This document shows positions 52,422 through 61,252 of a stretch of DNA of 64,000 nucleotides, in pieces (position 1 is the stretch's first letter; the number at the start of each line of letters is the position of its first letter). The DNA is from Lichenibacterium dinghuense (lineage in GTDB: Bacteria > Pseudomonadota > Alphaproteobacteria > Rhizobiales > Beijerinckiaceae): NCBI RefSeq assembly GCF_021730615.1, contig NZ_JAJLMN010000001.1, positions 3,111,501-3,175,500 of the forward strand. The letters run 5' to 3'. The notes beneath the pieces are model-generated. The model was not told the origin of the DNA and ran no database searches. It saw only the letters and a list, made by a program, of their open reading frames with translations. The translations under genes and the position numbers were made by a program.

Positions 52422-52993
52422 GCGGGGCTGCGACCGACCGGCCGACCGCGATCGGCGATATCCCTTTGATCCGCATGGACGGGTTGCAGGACAGCCTCGC
52501 GCGCCACAGGGGCCACGTTCTGCTGATCGTCAACGTCGCATCCCGCTGCGGGCTGACGGTGCAATATGCGGGGCTCGAAGCGCTGTATCGAGACAGAAGG
52601 ATGGCGGGCCTGGAGGTTCTCGGCTTTCCCGCCAATGACTTCCGCGGGCAGGAACCAGGATCAGACGAGGAGATCGCGGCCTTCTGCTCGCTGACCTATG
52701 ACGTCACCTTCCCCCTCTTCGGAAAGATCAGCGTCAAGGGCGACGCGATCCATCCCCTCTATCGCGCCCTCACGGAGGCGGTGCCGCAGGCGGTGGGTGC
52801 CGAGGCGCTGCGCGAGCGACTGGCGAGCCATGGCCTGGCGGGCCGCGACGGCGCGGAAGTGCTGTGGAACTTCGAGAAGTTCCTTGTCGCCCGGGACGGG
52901 CGGGTGATGGGCCGGTTTTCGCCCGACATCGCCGCCGACGACCCGCGCCTCCTGGCCGCCCTCGACCGGGCGCTCGCCGAGCCCGCATCCTGA
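52418..52993 (+). CDS. Glutathione peroxidase family protein (Cys type)
   Basis: 191 residues from GTG 52418. The active-site tetrad of the family is present: Cys in NVASRCGLTVQYAGLEAL, Gln in FPANDFRGQEPGSDEEI, Trp and Asn in VLWNFEKFLV. A cysteine takes the place of selenocysteine. It reduces hydroperoxides with thioredoxin or glutathione. Overlapping start with the SDR gene places it in the same operon. Confidence 0.92.
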   Translation: MSGAATDRPTAIGDIPLIRMDGLQDSLARHRGHVLLIVNVASRCGLTVQYAGLEALYRDRRMAGLEVLGFPANDFRGQEPGSDEEIAAFCSLTYDVTFPLFGKISVKGDAIHPLYRALTEAVPQAVGAEALRERLASHGLAGRDGAEVLWNFEKFLVARDGRVMGRFSPDIAADDPRLLAALDRALAEPAS

Positions 52994-53102
52994 AACGCTC
53001 GCCAGAGCGGTCACGGGTCATGGAAGTGGCGACGCTGGCGAAACTCGCGAAGCGACCCGCCCCCTTTGGGCCGTTGCCGACGATCCAACGCAGGAGCCCA
53101 AA

Positions 53103-53828
53103 GTGATCAGAAACGAAACAGTCGAATACGTAGCCGATGGCCTGTCGATGGTGGGCCAGCTCTATCACGACGACAGCTCGACGGCACCGCGTCCGGGCGT
53201 CCTCGTGTTTCCGGAAGCTTTCGGGCTCGGCGAGCATGCGAAGTCGCGGGCGGAGCGCTTGGCGGGGCTCGGCTATGTCGCGCTGGCCTGCGACCTGCAC
53301 GGCCGGGGTGAAGTCATCGAGGATCTCGGGACCGTCATGGGCCTGATCGGACCGATGCGCGCCGACCCGACGGGCACCCGCGCCCGCGCCCACGGCGGCC
53401 TCGATGTCCTGCTCAAGCAGCCCAGAGTGGATGCAGCCCGGATCGGCGCCATCGGCTTCTGCTTCGGCGGCACCATGGCTCTCGAACTCGCGCGTAGCGG
53501 CGCCGACGTGGCGGGCGTGGTCGGGTTCCATTCCGGCCTGCTCACGGCGCGGCCTCAGGACGCCGTGGCCATCAAGGGCAAGGTGCTGGCCTGCATCGGC
53601 GCCGACGACCCTTCCGTCCCCTTCGACGAACGCCGGGCGTTCGAAGACGAGATGCGGGCCGGCAAGGTGGACTGGCAGCTTCACGTCTACGGTGGCGTCG
53701 TGCACAGTTTCACCAACAAAGCGGCCGGACGCATGAATCGCCCCGAGATGGTGCGCTACGATGCGGGCGCGGACGCGCGCTCCTGGGCCAGCATGCAGGC
53801 GTTCTTCAGCGAATTGTTCGGGACCTGA
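53103..53828 (+). CDS. Dienelactone hydrolase family protein
   Basis: 241 residues of the alpha/beta-hydrolase fold with the DLH triad: Cys in IGFCFGGTMALELA, Asp in CIGADDPSVPFDE, His in GGVVHSFTNKAAGR. GTG 53103 follows AGGAG. Dienelactone hydrolases open lactones in chloroaromatic breakdown, but many members act on other small esters. It comes 109 bp after the peroxidase gene and may be a separate unit. Confidence 0.9.
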   Translation: MIRNETVEYVADGLSMVGQLYHDDSSTAPRPGVLVFPEAFGLGEHAKSRAERLAGLGYVALACDLHGRGEVIEDLGTVMGLIGPMRADPTGTRARAHGGLDVLLKQPRVDAARIGAIGFCFGGTMALELARSGADVAGVVGFHSGLLTARPQDAVAIKGKVLACIGADDPSVPFDERRAFEDEMRAGKVDWQLHVYGGVVHSFTNKAAGRMNRPEMVRYDAGADARSWASMQAFFSELFGT

Positions 53829-54120
53829 CGGAACGATGCTGGACTCGACCTCGAGTTCACAGGTCTCTTGTACCCAACCGGCTCGCACCGAACGACGCCA
53901 TGTTGAGCTTGAACACGGTGCAGGGAATCGAGGTCCGCGACGATGGGCTCCAGCACCGCCGTCGACCTCGTGCAGAGCACATGGGATGAGCGAGCCAAGG
54001 CAGAAGCTCACTCCATCGACGTATCACAGCTCGCGTGGTTGAACGGCGAATGTCTGGTTCGGAGTTGGCCTTGACTGGCCTCCACCGTCCTAGATGTCGA
54101 CTTCAGCTGTGCAGCAGAAG

Positions 54121-54177
54121 TGGGTGGAGAGCAGAACGGCCGCTTCCAAGCGGGGCCGGCATGACAGCAGACATCAG
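54121..54177. repeat. Decayed dispersed sequence, copy C (weak)
   Basis: GGGTGGAGAGCAGAACGGCC followed by GCTTCC and GCAGAC resembles copies A and B with more mismatches. Confidence 0.35.
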
Positions 54178-54180
54178 CCA

Positions 54181-54197
54181 CTATCGTCAGACGATAG
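54181..54197. repeat. Perfect 17-bp palindrome
   Basis: CTATCGTC-A-GACGATAG, both 8-bp arms exact. It lies downstream of the importer operon end and may be an orphan operator or a stem-loop. Confidence 0.5.
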
Positions 54198-54427
54198 GGT
54201 CTCCGTTCTGTGAAGGACACTCTGCAAGCCTCGCTTCCGACATCAGGCATCTGCGCGGTGCTCGGCCTCACTGTCGGGTAGGCCGTTGGCGAAATATCCG
54301 CGCCGGGCACGCGAGCCGTCGCGGTGCGGACCGGGACCTGTCGAATCAAAGGAGCGAGTCTGAATCGCAGAGGCACTCACGGCGCCGCGAGCCACATCGT
54401 GACCCTCTCGCCGTGCTCGCTCATCGT

Positions 54428-55177
54428 TCACAGAACCTTCCTCAAGAACTCTCGGGTGCGGGGGGCTTGCGGGTTCCCGAGCACCTCGGCAGGCGAGCCA
54501 TGCTCCACGATGACGCCCTTGTCCGTGAAGTAGACGCGGTCGGCAGCCTCGCGCGCGAAGCCCATCTCGTGGGTGACCAGGACGCAGGTGACGCCGCTCT
54601 CCGCCACCTTGCGCACGGCTGCCAGAACCTCGTTCACCATCTCGGGGTCGAGCGCTGCGGTCACCTCGTCGAAGAGGATGACCTCCGGCTCCATGCAGAG
54701 AGCGCGCGCGATGGCGACCCGCTGCTGCTGCCCGCCCGACAGCTCGCCGGGGTAGTTGGCGGACTTATCGGGCAGCCGCATCTCGGCGAGCAGCCGTCGC
54801 GCCCGCTCCTCAACGTCGCGCCTGGGCTGGCGCAGGACCTGGATGGGAGCCATAGCGACGTTCTCCAGCACGGTCTTGTGGGGGAACAGGTTATACTGCT
54901 GGAAGACCATCCCGACGTGGTGGCGCAGCGCCACCTTGTTCACCGTGGGCGAGGTGACCTCGACGCCGCCGACGTGCACCGTGCCGCTGGTCACGGGGGT
55001 GAGGCCGTTGATGGTGCGCAACGCAGTAGACTTGCCGGATCCGGACGGGCCGATGATCGCCACCACCTCACCGCGGTTGATCGACATGTCGATCCCTCGC
55101 AGCACCTCGAATTTCCCAAACGTCTTCCTGACGTCCTTCAGCACGACGAGCGGAGCCGACTTTTCCTGGGCTTGCAT
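54428..55177 (-). CDS. Polar amino-acid ABC transporter ATPase (GlnQ-like)
   Basis: 249 residues. Walker A GPSGSGKST, Q-loop GMVFQQYNLFPHKTVLENV, signature LSGGQQQRVAIARAL, Walker B VILFDEVTAALD, switch His in LVTHEMGFARE. It powers uptake with the two permeases upstream. It is the last gene of a four-gene operon (57527 to 54428). Confidence 0.92.
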   Translation of the reverse strand: MQAQEKSAPLVVLKDVRKTFGKFEVLRGIDMSINRGEVVAIIGPSGSGKSTALRTINGLTPVTSGTVHVGGVEVTSPTVNKVALRHHVGMVFQQYNLFPHKTVLENVAMAPIQVLRQPRRDVEERARRLLAEMRLPDKSANYPGELSGGQQQRVAIARALCMEPEVILFDEVTAALDPEMVNEVLAAVRKVAESGVTCVLVTHEMGFAREAADRVYFTDKGVIVEHGSPAEVLGNPQAPRTREFLRKVL

Positions 55178-55186
55178 GTTGTGACC

Positions 55187-55873
55187 CTAAGCTCGGTTGA
55201 AGCGGCGCTCGAAGATTTTGCTCACCCGGGAGATCGGGTAGGCGTAGAGGAAGAAGAGGAGCAGCAGGGCGCCGTACATCGGCATCAGCAGGTCCGGCTG
55301 CGTCTCGGATTGCAGCGCGGCCTGGGTCCTGCTCAGGACCTCCTCCACCCCGACGATCGAGGCCAGTGGCGTCGCCGTGATCAGCAGCGCGTAGAGGTTC
55401 ATCCAAGGCGGCAGCATGCGAGAGTAGCACTGTGGCAGGATGATGCGGAACAGGGTGGCGCCACGGGCGTAGCCCAGGGCCTCGGCGGCTTCCCACTGCC
55501 CGGACGGGACGGATCCGATGGCGCCGCGGACGATCTCGGAAAAGTTGGCGGCGACCGGGATCGTGAAGCCGACCGTGGCTCGCAGCCAGCTCGGCAGGAT
55601 GATCGTCGTTCCGAGCACCCTGATCGAGTAGGGGATCAGGAAGATGCAGTAGAAGAGCAGCACGAGCCACGGTGCGTTGCGGAACACCTGCGTGACGGCG
55701 CGGGCGCTCAGGCGCGAGACGCTCCCGTGGGCGACTTGGCCGAATCCCAGGAAGGTGCCCAGCAGGGTCCCGACCGAGATGGCGATGACGCTGATGACGA
55801 CGTTCAGCAGAAATCCCTGCAGGATGAACGGCGTCCATTTCAGGACCGTCGCGACGATCGATGATGTCGACAT
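55187..55873 (-). CDS. Polar amino-acid ABC transporter permease (second)
   Basis: 228 residues, HisM/GlnP-type with about five membrane segments. The conserved EAA loop is GQWEAAEALGYARGATLFRI and the amino-acid-family motif is VFRNAPWLVLLFYCIFLIPY. It pairs with the permease at 55889-56641 and is 9 bp from the ATPase gene. Confidence 0.9.
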   Translation of the reverse strand: MSTSSIVATVLKWTPFILQGFLLNVVISVIAISVGTLLGTFLGFGQVAHGSVSRLSARAVTQVFRNAPWLVLLFYCIFLIPYSIRVLGTTIILPSWLRATVGFTIPVAANFSEIVRGAIGSVPSGQWEAAEALGYARGATLFRIILPQCYSRMLPPWMNLYALLITATPLASIVGVEEVLSRTQAALQSETQPDLLMPMYGALLLLFFLYAYPISRVSKIFERRFNRA

Positions 55874-55888
55874 GGCGTCGCCCTCCCG

Positions 55889-56641
55889 TCAGTTGGCGCC
55901 GAAGCCGGGTACGTGGAGCGCCCTCTGCAGGGCCGAGATAGCCCACACGACGAGTCCCGTGAGGATCAGGTAGACGATCAGGATGACGTTCATCATCTCG
56001 AACGTGTTGAGGCTGTCGGACCAGATCTGGTTGGACACGTAGAGCAGCTCGCTAACGCCGATGGCGTAGGCCACTGTGGTCGACTTGGTCAGGTCGACCA
56101 GGTTGTTGGCGAGCGAGGCGAAGGAGAAGCGCAGGCCCAGCGGCGCAAGGACGTAGCGGAGGGCCTGGATGCGCGTGTAGCCCAGGGCCAGCGCCGCCTC
56201 TTCATAGGATCGATTGACCGCGCCGAGGCCGGCCCGGAAGCTCTCGATGTTGAAGGCTCCGGCGTATAGCGACAGCGACACGACGGCCCATGCGAAGTTG
56301 CCCACGAGCGGCACCGGCAGGCCGATGGCCGAATGCCCGGCCGGCAGGACCGGGCTCACGCCGAAATAGAAGAAGTACATCTGGATCAGCAAGGGGGTGT
56401 TGCGCACGAGGGCGACGTAGCCCTGCACTGCCGCGGCCAACGGGCCGCGGGACAGTCTCAGGATCACGGCACCGATCCCGCCCACGATCACGCTGAAGAA
56501 GACGCACAAGGCGACGAGCTCGACCGTCGTGACGATGCCGGTGACGAACCTCTCGGAGTCGAAGCCGTCGTAGAAGATCGTGAGATTGATCCCGAACTTC
56601 AGCTTCAGCTCGAGAAAGAAGGTCCGTACGGCTTCGCCCAT
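55889..56641 (-). CDS. Polar amino-acid ABC transporter permease (first)
   Basis: 250 residues from ATG 56641. Motifs ALVRNTPLLIQMYFFYFGV and SYEEAALALGYTRIQALRYV are those of the HisQ/GltJ family. Together with the next permease it forms the membrane channel of the importer; two different permease genes are usual for this transporter class. Confidence 0.9.
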   Translation of the reverse strand: MGEAVRTFFLELKLKFGINLTIFYDGFDSERFVTGIVTTVELVALCVFFSVIVGGIGAVILRLSRGPLAAAVQGYVALVRNTPLLIQMYFFYFGVSPVLPAGHSAIGLPVPLVGNFAWAVVSLSLYAGAFNIESFRAGLGAVNRSYEEAALALGYTRIQALRYVLAPLGLRFSFASLANNLVDLTKSTTVAYAIGVSELLYVSNQIWSDSLNTFEMMNVILIVYLILTGLVVWAISALQRALHVPGFGAN

Positions 56642-56672
56642 GATGCAGCGATCCTCGAAGGCGGGGAGGTGT

Positions 56673-57527
56673 TCAGTTGGGCGTCGGGAGGGTGTCCTTC
56701 GCTCCGTCATGCGCCTTGACCAGGTAGGCCGAAGGCGCCACCCCGTTGGCCTTCTCGATGTCGAGGAGCTTCCCCGAGCGGTGCCAGTCGTAGATCGCCC
56801 CTCCGATGAAGATCCCGAGCGGCTTGTGCAGGTCGTCGAGCCGCACCGCCATGCCCCAGGGCGTGTCCTCCTGGCTCGGCAGCGGCATGGCATAGCCGGC
56901 CCAGCGCTGCGTGTCGGCGAGTTGGAGATTGATGAGGTTGTCGTCCTCGAGGATGCCGATGCAGCGCCCCTGCTTCAAGGCGCTCTCGACCTCCGCTTCG
57001 CCCGAAAAGGCGAGCGGCTTGATGCCGAACTTCTCCGAGGCCGGCTTGTTGTACCACGCCCCCTGCAGGGCGCAGATCGTCTGACCGCTCAGTTGGCCCC
57101 AGTCCTTGACCGTGGCGGCCTTCGGCAGGAGGACGTTGTAGCCCGACGAATAGTAGTTGGGATGCACGAAGCCGACGATCTTGCGACGCTCGGCCGTCTC
57201 GGAGGCCGAGGCGATCATCACGTCGATCTGGCCCTGCGCCAGAAATTCGAAGCGATTGGCCGAATTCACCTTCACGAACTCGGCCTTGGCGCCGAGCTTC
57301 GCGGCGAGATCCTCCGCCAGGTCGACCTCGATGCCGGCGAACTTCCCGCTCGCATCGCGGTAGGACCACGGCTTGTAATCATCCTTCGTCCCGACCTTCA
57401 GGACCTTCGTCGTCATGATCCTGCACAGCGTGTCGTTCATGCAGGAAGCCTGGTCCGCCTTCGCGGACGCGGCCGCGCCGCAGACGAGCAGGGTGGCGAG
57501 CAGGGTCGGATGAACGTGTCTCTTCAT
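56673..57527 (-). CDS. Amino-acid ABC transporter substrate-binding protein (family 3)
   Basis: 284 residues from ATG 57527 with a strong AAGGAGG site and signal peptide (LLATLLVCGAAASAKA). SBP family 3 features: LKVGTKDDYKPWSYRDASGK, FAGIEVDLAEDLAAKLG and DVMIASASETAERRKIVGF. Four cysteines (SCMNDTLC, TICALQG, GRCIGI) are more than usual. It captures an amino acid or close derivative; the adjacent oxidase suggests an N-methylated or secondary amine substrate. Confidence 0.9.
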   Translation of the reverse strand: MKRHVHPTLLATLLVCGAAASAKADQASCMNDTLCRIMTTKVLKVGTKDDYKPWSYRDASGKFAGIEVDLAEDLAAKLGAKAEFVKVNSANRFEFLAQGQIDVMIASASETAERRKIVGFVHPNYYSSGYNVLLPKAATVKDWGQLSGQTICALQGAWYNKPASEKFGIKPLAFSGEAEVESALKQGRCIGILEDDNLINLQLADTQRWAGYAMPLPSQEDTPWGMAVRLDDLHKPLGIFIGGAIYDWHRSGKLLDIEKANGVAPSAYLVKAHDGAKDTLPTPN

Positions 57528-57585
57528 GGAGGACCTCCTTCGGGTCGATGCTGGGTGGGTCAGTTGGGCCGGTGTGCGCGGAATT

Positions 57586-58755
57586 TCATCGAGAAGCGAA
57601 CCGCGCCAAGCGGAAGGGCGTGAGGTCGACAGGGCTGCTGCCCGTGGCGATCTGTTCGGCGACGACCGAGCCGATCCCGGCCGAGTGCTTGAAACCATGG
57701 CCGGAACAGGCCGAGACCACCGTCAGCCGGTCCTGCCCAGGAGCCTGATCGATGATGAACCCGAGGTCGGGCGTCACGGTGTAGAGACAGGCCGCCGCTT
57801 TTACCGCCTTCGACGTGATGCCCGCGACCCTGCCGTGGACGTGGGTCGCAAACATGTCGGCCGACTCGCTGGGGGCGACGCGGCGTTCGACGCCGTCCGC
57901 CGTCGTCGTGAAGGCATATTGCTCGGTGGCGACCTTGACGCGGCTGTCGCCTGCCAGGGGAGGGAAGCCGTAGAGGTAGTCGACGTCGGTCGGGCCGTGC
58001 ATCCAGATGAACACCGGGGGCCTCGCACCGAAGTCGGCATCGGGCTCGGCCTCGAACCAGTGCAGGACCTGGCGGTTCACGGTGAGCAGGCGGTCGAACG
58101 GAGTTCCCAGCAGGTCGCCGGCCCAGGCGCCCGCGGCGACCACGGCGCGTCCGGCGCGGAGCACGGCGCCGGACGACAGCCGGACTTCGACCGCCTCTCC
58201 GACTTGGGTGACCGCCGTGACGTCATCGCCCGTGCGGATCGCCGCCCCGTGACGCGCCGCCATCCGCAACTGCGCCGCGATGCAGCGCTCCGGGAGCACG
58301 TAACCTCCGCCGGGTTCGTAATAGGCCTTGACATCGTCGGTGACGCGCAGATGGGGAAACCTGGACCTGATCTCGGAGGCGTCGAGGAGTTCATGCGGGA
58401 TGTCGAACGCGCGGGCGGTGGCGAGCGAGCGCCCGACGAAGTCCGGCTTGCCGTGGTGGGACGTGGGCGCCCCGCCGGGCGCCATGACGAGGGCGCCGCA
58501 CCGCACGAAGAGGGTTTCGCCCGTCGCGGCTTCGAGCTCCTGCCAGATACGGTGCGAGGCGGTCACGAAGGGCACATAGGCCGCGCCCTCCCCCACCGCC
58601 TGCCGGGTAATCCTCGTCTCGCCGTGGCTGGATCCCAACTCGTGCGGCGGGGCATAGCGGTCCACGCCGACGACATTCAGCCCGCGGGCGGCGAGTTGAT
58701 ACAGCACGGCGCTTCCCACCGCCCCCAGGCCGATGACGACAACTTCAGCATCCAT
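57586..58755 (-). CDS. Flavin-dependent N-methyl-amino-acid oxidase (sarcosine/MTOX-like)
   Basis: 389 residues from ATG 58755. FAD-binding turn VIGLGAVGSAVLYQLAARG. The substrate/flavin motif GSSHGETRITRQAVGEGAAY is typical of monomeric sarcosine oxidases and N-methyltryptophan oxidase. The cysteine of ACLYTVTPDLGFIID matches the one that binds FAD covalently in those enzymes. The end has SACSGHGFKHSAGIG. It demethylates a secondary amine, giving the free amino acid, formaldehyde and H2O2. It is the first gene before the importer operon and is divergent from LysR. Confidence 0.9.
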   Translation of the reverse strand: MDAEVVVIGLGAVGSAVLYQLAARGLNVVGVDRYAPPHELGSSHGETRITRQAVGEGAAYVPFVTASHRIWQELEAATGETLFVRCGALVMAPGGAPTSHHGKPDFVGRSLATARAFDIPHELLDASEIRSRFPHLRVTDDVKAYYEPGGGYVLPERCIAAQLRMAARHGAAIRTGDDVTAVTQVGEAVEVRLSSGAVLRAGRAVVAAGAWAGDLLGTPFDRLLTVNRQVLHWFEAEPDADFGARPPVFIWMHGPTDVDYLYGFPPLAGDSRVKVATEQYAFTTTADGVERRVAPSESADMFATHVHGRVAGITSKAVKAAACLYTVTPDLGFIIDQAPGQDRLTVVSACSGHGFKHSAGIGSVVAEQIATGSSPVDLTPFRLARFASR

Positions 58756-58883
58756 TGCACAAGACCCAATCACTTGCACATCAATCGAACAACTGATAGA
58801 AGGTTGACAGGGGATCTATCGCAGAGCAAGGGCCGAGCACCGTCTATAATTGACACTTATACTGATGATGAAGCGCGTCACTG

Positions 58884-59858
58884 ATGTCCGTCGACATTCG
58901 TACCTTGGAGATCGCTGCCGCTGTCGCCGAATGTGGCAGCATGAGCGAAGCGGGCGTGCGCTTCGGCCTGACGCAGCCGGCGGTCTCCCAAGCGGTGAAG
59001 CGCGTCGAGGCGACGATCGGGGCCCCTCTCCTGGTGAGGGATCGTCGCCCCATGGTGGCGACCACTGCCGGGCGGGCGCTCGTGGCCCAGATGCGCGACC
59101 TTCGGTCGGAGGTCGAACGCGTGATCGCCACCACGCGCGCCGCCGCCGTGCTGCCGGAAAGGCTGGAGGTGCGGTTCGGCTTCGTCGACTCGTTCGCCGG
59201 CACGATCGGCGCGCTCTTCGTCAAGGAGCTGATGCAGGGGAGCATGACGCTGCGCCTGACGGCCTGGTCCGGGCTGGCGTTCTCGCACACGGAGGCGCTC
59301 GTCAGACACGCGATAGACGCCACCATCACCAGCGATCCCATGGAGGGCCTCATGGCGGTCACGCGTTATCCTCTGTTCCGTGAGCCCTTCGTGCTCGTCG
59401 TACCGCGGAGTCTCGCGCCGTCGTTGCGCGGCCGGGACCTGCGGGACGTGCTGGCGCGGCAGATCTTGGTGCGCCACAGCGCCCGCTCCCACATGGGGCA
59501 GCAGATCGAGACACATCTGGCGCGGCTGCAGTTGGAGCCGCCGGCCGTCCTTGAGTTCGATACCTCCGACACGCTGCTGGCGATGGTGTCGACCGGGATC
59601 GGGGTCGCGATCACCACCCCGCTCTGCGTGATGCAGGGAGTCTCGCACATCTCCGGCGTCGAGATCATGCCGCTGCCGGGCCCGCGCATCACGCGCGACC
59701 TCATCCTGGCGACGCGGCGCGGCGAGTTGACGAGCATCGGCATGAGGATGGCCGAACAGTTGCGGGCCCTCATGCGCGACCGTGCGATGCCGCAGATGGA
59801 GGCCCTGATCCCCTCGCTCGCGTCGGCCGACAGCGGCCTGATGGTTCACGATGGCTGA
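58884..59858 (+). CDS. LysR-family transcriptional regulator
   Basis: 324 residues. Helix-turn-helix AECGSMSEAGVRFGLTQPAV, SQAVKRVEATIGAPLLVRD; effector domain through MVSTGIGVAITTPLCVM. It is divergent (128-bp gap) from the oxidase and importer, so it likely activates them in response to their substrate. It overlaps the HAD gene by 8 bp. Confidence 0.9.
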   Translation: MSVDIRTLEIAAAVAECGSMSEAGVRFGLTQPAVSQAVKRVEATIGAPLLVRDRRPMVATTAGRALVAQMRDLRSEVERVIATTRAAAVLPERLEVRFGFVDSFAGTIGALFVKELMQGSMTLRLTAWSGLAFSHTEALVRHAIDATITSDPMEGLMAVTRYPLFREPFVLVVPRSLAPSLRGRDLRDVLARQILVRHSARSHMGQQIETHLARLQLEPPAVLEFDTSDTLLAMVSTGIGVAITTPLCVMQGVSHISGVEIMPLPGPRITRDLILATRRGELTSIGMRMAEQLRALMRDRAMPQMEALIPSLASADSGLMVHDG

Positions 59859-60684
59859 AAGAGCTTCCGACAGCCCCAATAGAGGGTCGCCTTCTCCGGT
59901 GAGAACGGGACGGTGGTTCGACGACGCGAACCCGGTTCAGGCCGGGTCCGCGCGGCCGAAGGCGATCCTGTTCGACCTCGACGACACCCTGATCGCGGCC
60001 CATGCCGATCCGGACGCCGCATGGCTGGAAGCGACCGGGCACATAGCCGGGCGGCTCGGGCCTTTCCGCGCCGTCGACGTGGCGGCCGCACTGTCGGCCG
60101 TCTCCAAGAGGTTCTGGAGCGACCCCGTCGACCATCGACACTGGCGCTTTCGCGTCGAGGAAGCGCGGATCCGGGTCGTCTCGCTCACCTTCGGCGAGCT
60201 GTCGCGGCATGGGCATCCCGCGCCGGACATGCAGGTGCAGGTCGAGCTCGCAGGACATTTCTCGCGGATCCGGCACGACCGCATGCGCCTCTTCCCGGAA
60301 ACCCACGCCGTCCTCGACCGTCTCAGGGGGATGGGCATGCGCCTCGGCCTCCTCACGAACGGCCCGGGTCCGGAGCAGCGCGCCAAGATCGACCGCTTCG
60401 ACCTCGCTCATCGGTTCGACCTCGTCCAGATCGAGGGGGAACACGGCTTCGGCAAACCGGACGATCGTGCATACCGGCGAGCCCTGGATGCGCTGGGCGT
60501 CGAACCTCACGAGACATGGATGATCGGCGATCACCTCGAATGGGACGTCCTGGGCCCACAGCGAAACGGCATGCGGGGCATCTGGTACGATATCCACGCC
60601 GTGGGATTAGCCGACGGCACCCGCGTCGTGCCCGACCGCATCGTCCACTCCCTTTCGGAGTTGATCGACGTGAGCGATCGTTGA
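59851..60684 (+). CDS. HAD-superfamily hydrolase
   Basis: 277 residues with the HAD motifs: AILFDLDDTLIAA (motif I), LGLLTNGPGPEQR (II), GFGKPDDRAYRRAL (III) and TWMIGDHLEWDVLG (IV). The first ~35 residues are polar and may not be part of the fold. It resembles YjjG/FCP-type small-molecule phosphatases. The overlap with the LysR gene ties it to the same locus; its substrate is unknown. Confidence 0.88.
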   Translation: MAERASDSPNRGSPSPVRTGRWFDDANPVQAGSARPKAILFDLDDTLIAAHADPDAAWLEATGHIAGRLGPFRAVDVAAALSAVSKRFWSDPVDHRHWRFRVEEARIRVVSLTFGELSRHGHPAPDMQVQVELAGHFSRIRHDRMRLFPETHAVLDRLRGMGMRLGLLTNGPGPEQRAKIDRFDLAHRFDLVQIEGEHGFGKPDDRAYRRALDALGVEPHETWMIGDHLEWDVLGPQRNGMRGIWYDIHAVGLADGTRVVPDRIVHSLSELIDVSDR

Positions 60685-61252
60685 TCCCCGTAGCGGAAAC
60701 AGAAGGACGCCGCGATAAGTTCTGAGGATGGACGCTCGTCTCCGCTTGTCGTCGATCTGCGGCATCGACAGCGATGCTGATGGACTGTCCGAGCCGGTGC
60801 GAGCCGGAAAAGACGTTCGAGATGCCGGCCGGGCCCAGGCTCCATGAAGGTCCTGCCGCGCTGGTGCGATCGGAGCGGGAAACCCGACGACCTGGAAACC
60901 TGGGCCGAACGAGCGATGGCGCTCACCCGAGCCATGCTGAGCTTGCACGGGATGCCCTCCGGTTCGTCAGCTTCGCCGCGGCGGTCAGGGACGAGGAGCA
61001 AGCGAGGTTGAAAAGCTCGGTGCGTCGGACCTGCTCGACGCCGATAGGCCTCAGGGTCCGGTCGCAAAGGAGCTGAAGCGGGCGAGCGGGTCGTCCTATG
61101 GGCCAGCCCGGCCTGCGGGTCGGTGGACGCGGACCTCGCTTGTTGAACCGGAGGCTGAGCTGGGAGATCGGACGCTTCTTTTGTCGCGTGGAGGACGCGG
61201 CGGCGAGGGCGAGGCCGCAGATCGACGCGGCGCCGGAGGCGAAAATCCCATC
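60685..61252. other. Intergenic stretch without a convincing gene
   Basis: About 570 bp. Short frames exist on both strands but none has a good ribosome site or a recognisable protein. It may hold decayed coding sequence. Confidence 0.4.

Larger units (their letters stand above)
53829..54427. other. Intergenic stretch without a convincing gene
   Basis: About 600 bp, AT-richer than the surroundings, with no supported coding frame. It contains the decayed dispersed sequence at 54121-54177 and the palindrome at 54181-54197. Confidence 0.45.

Noticed and set aside
60774-61076. Small plus-strand gene after the HAD hydrolase
   Set aside because: No ribosome site, unusual composition and competing frames on both strands; left as unassigned sequence.
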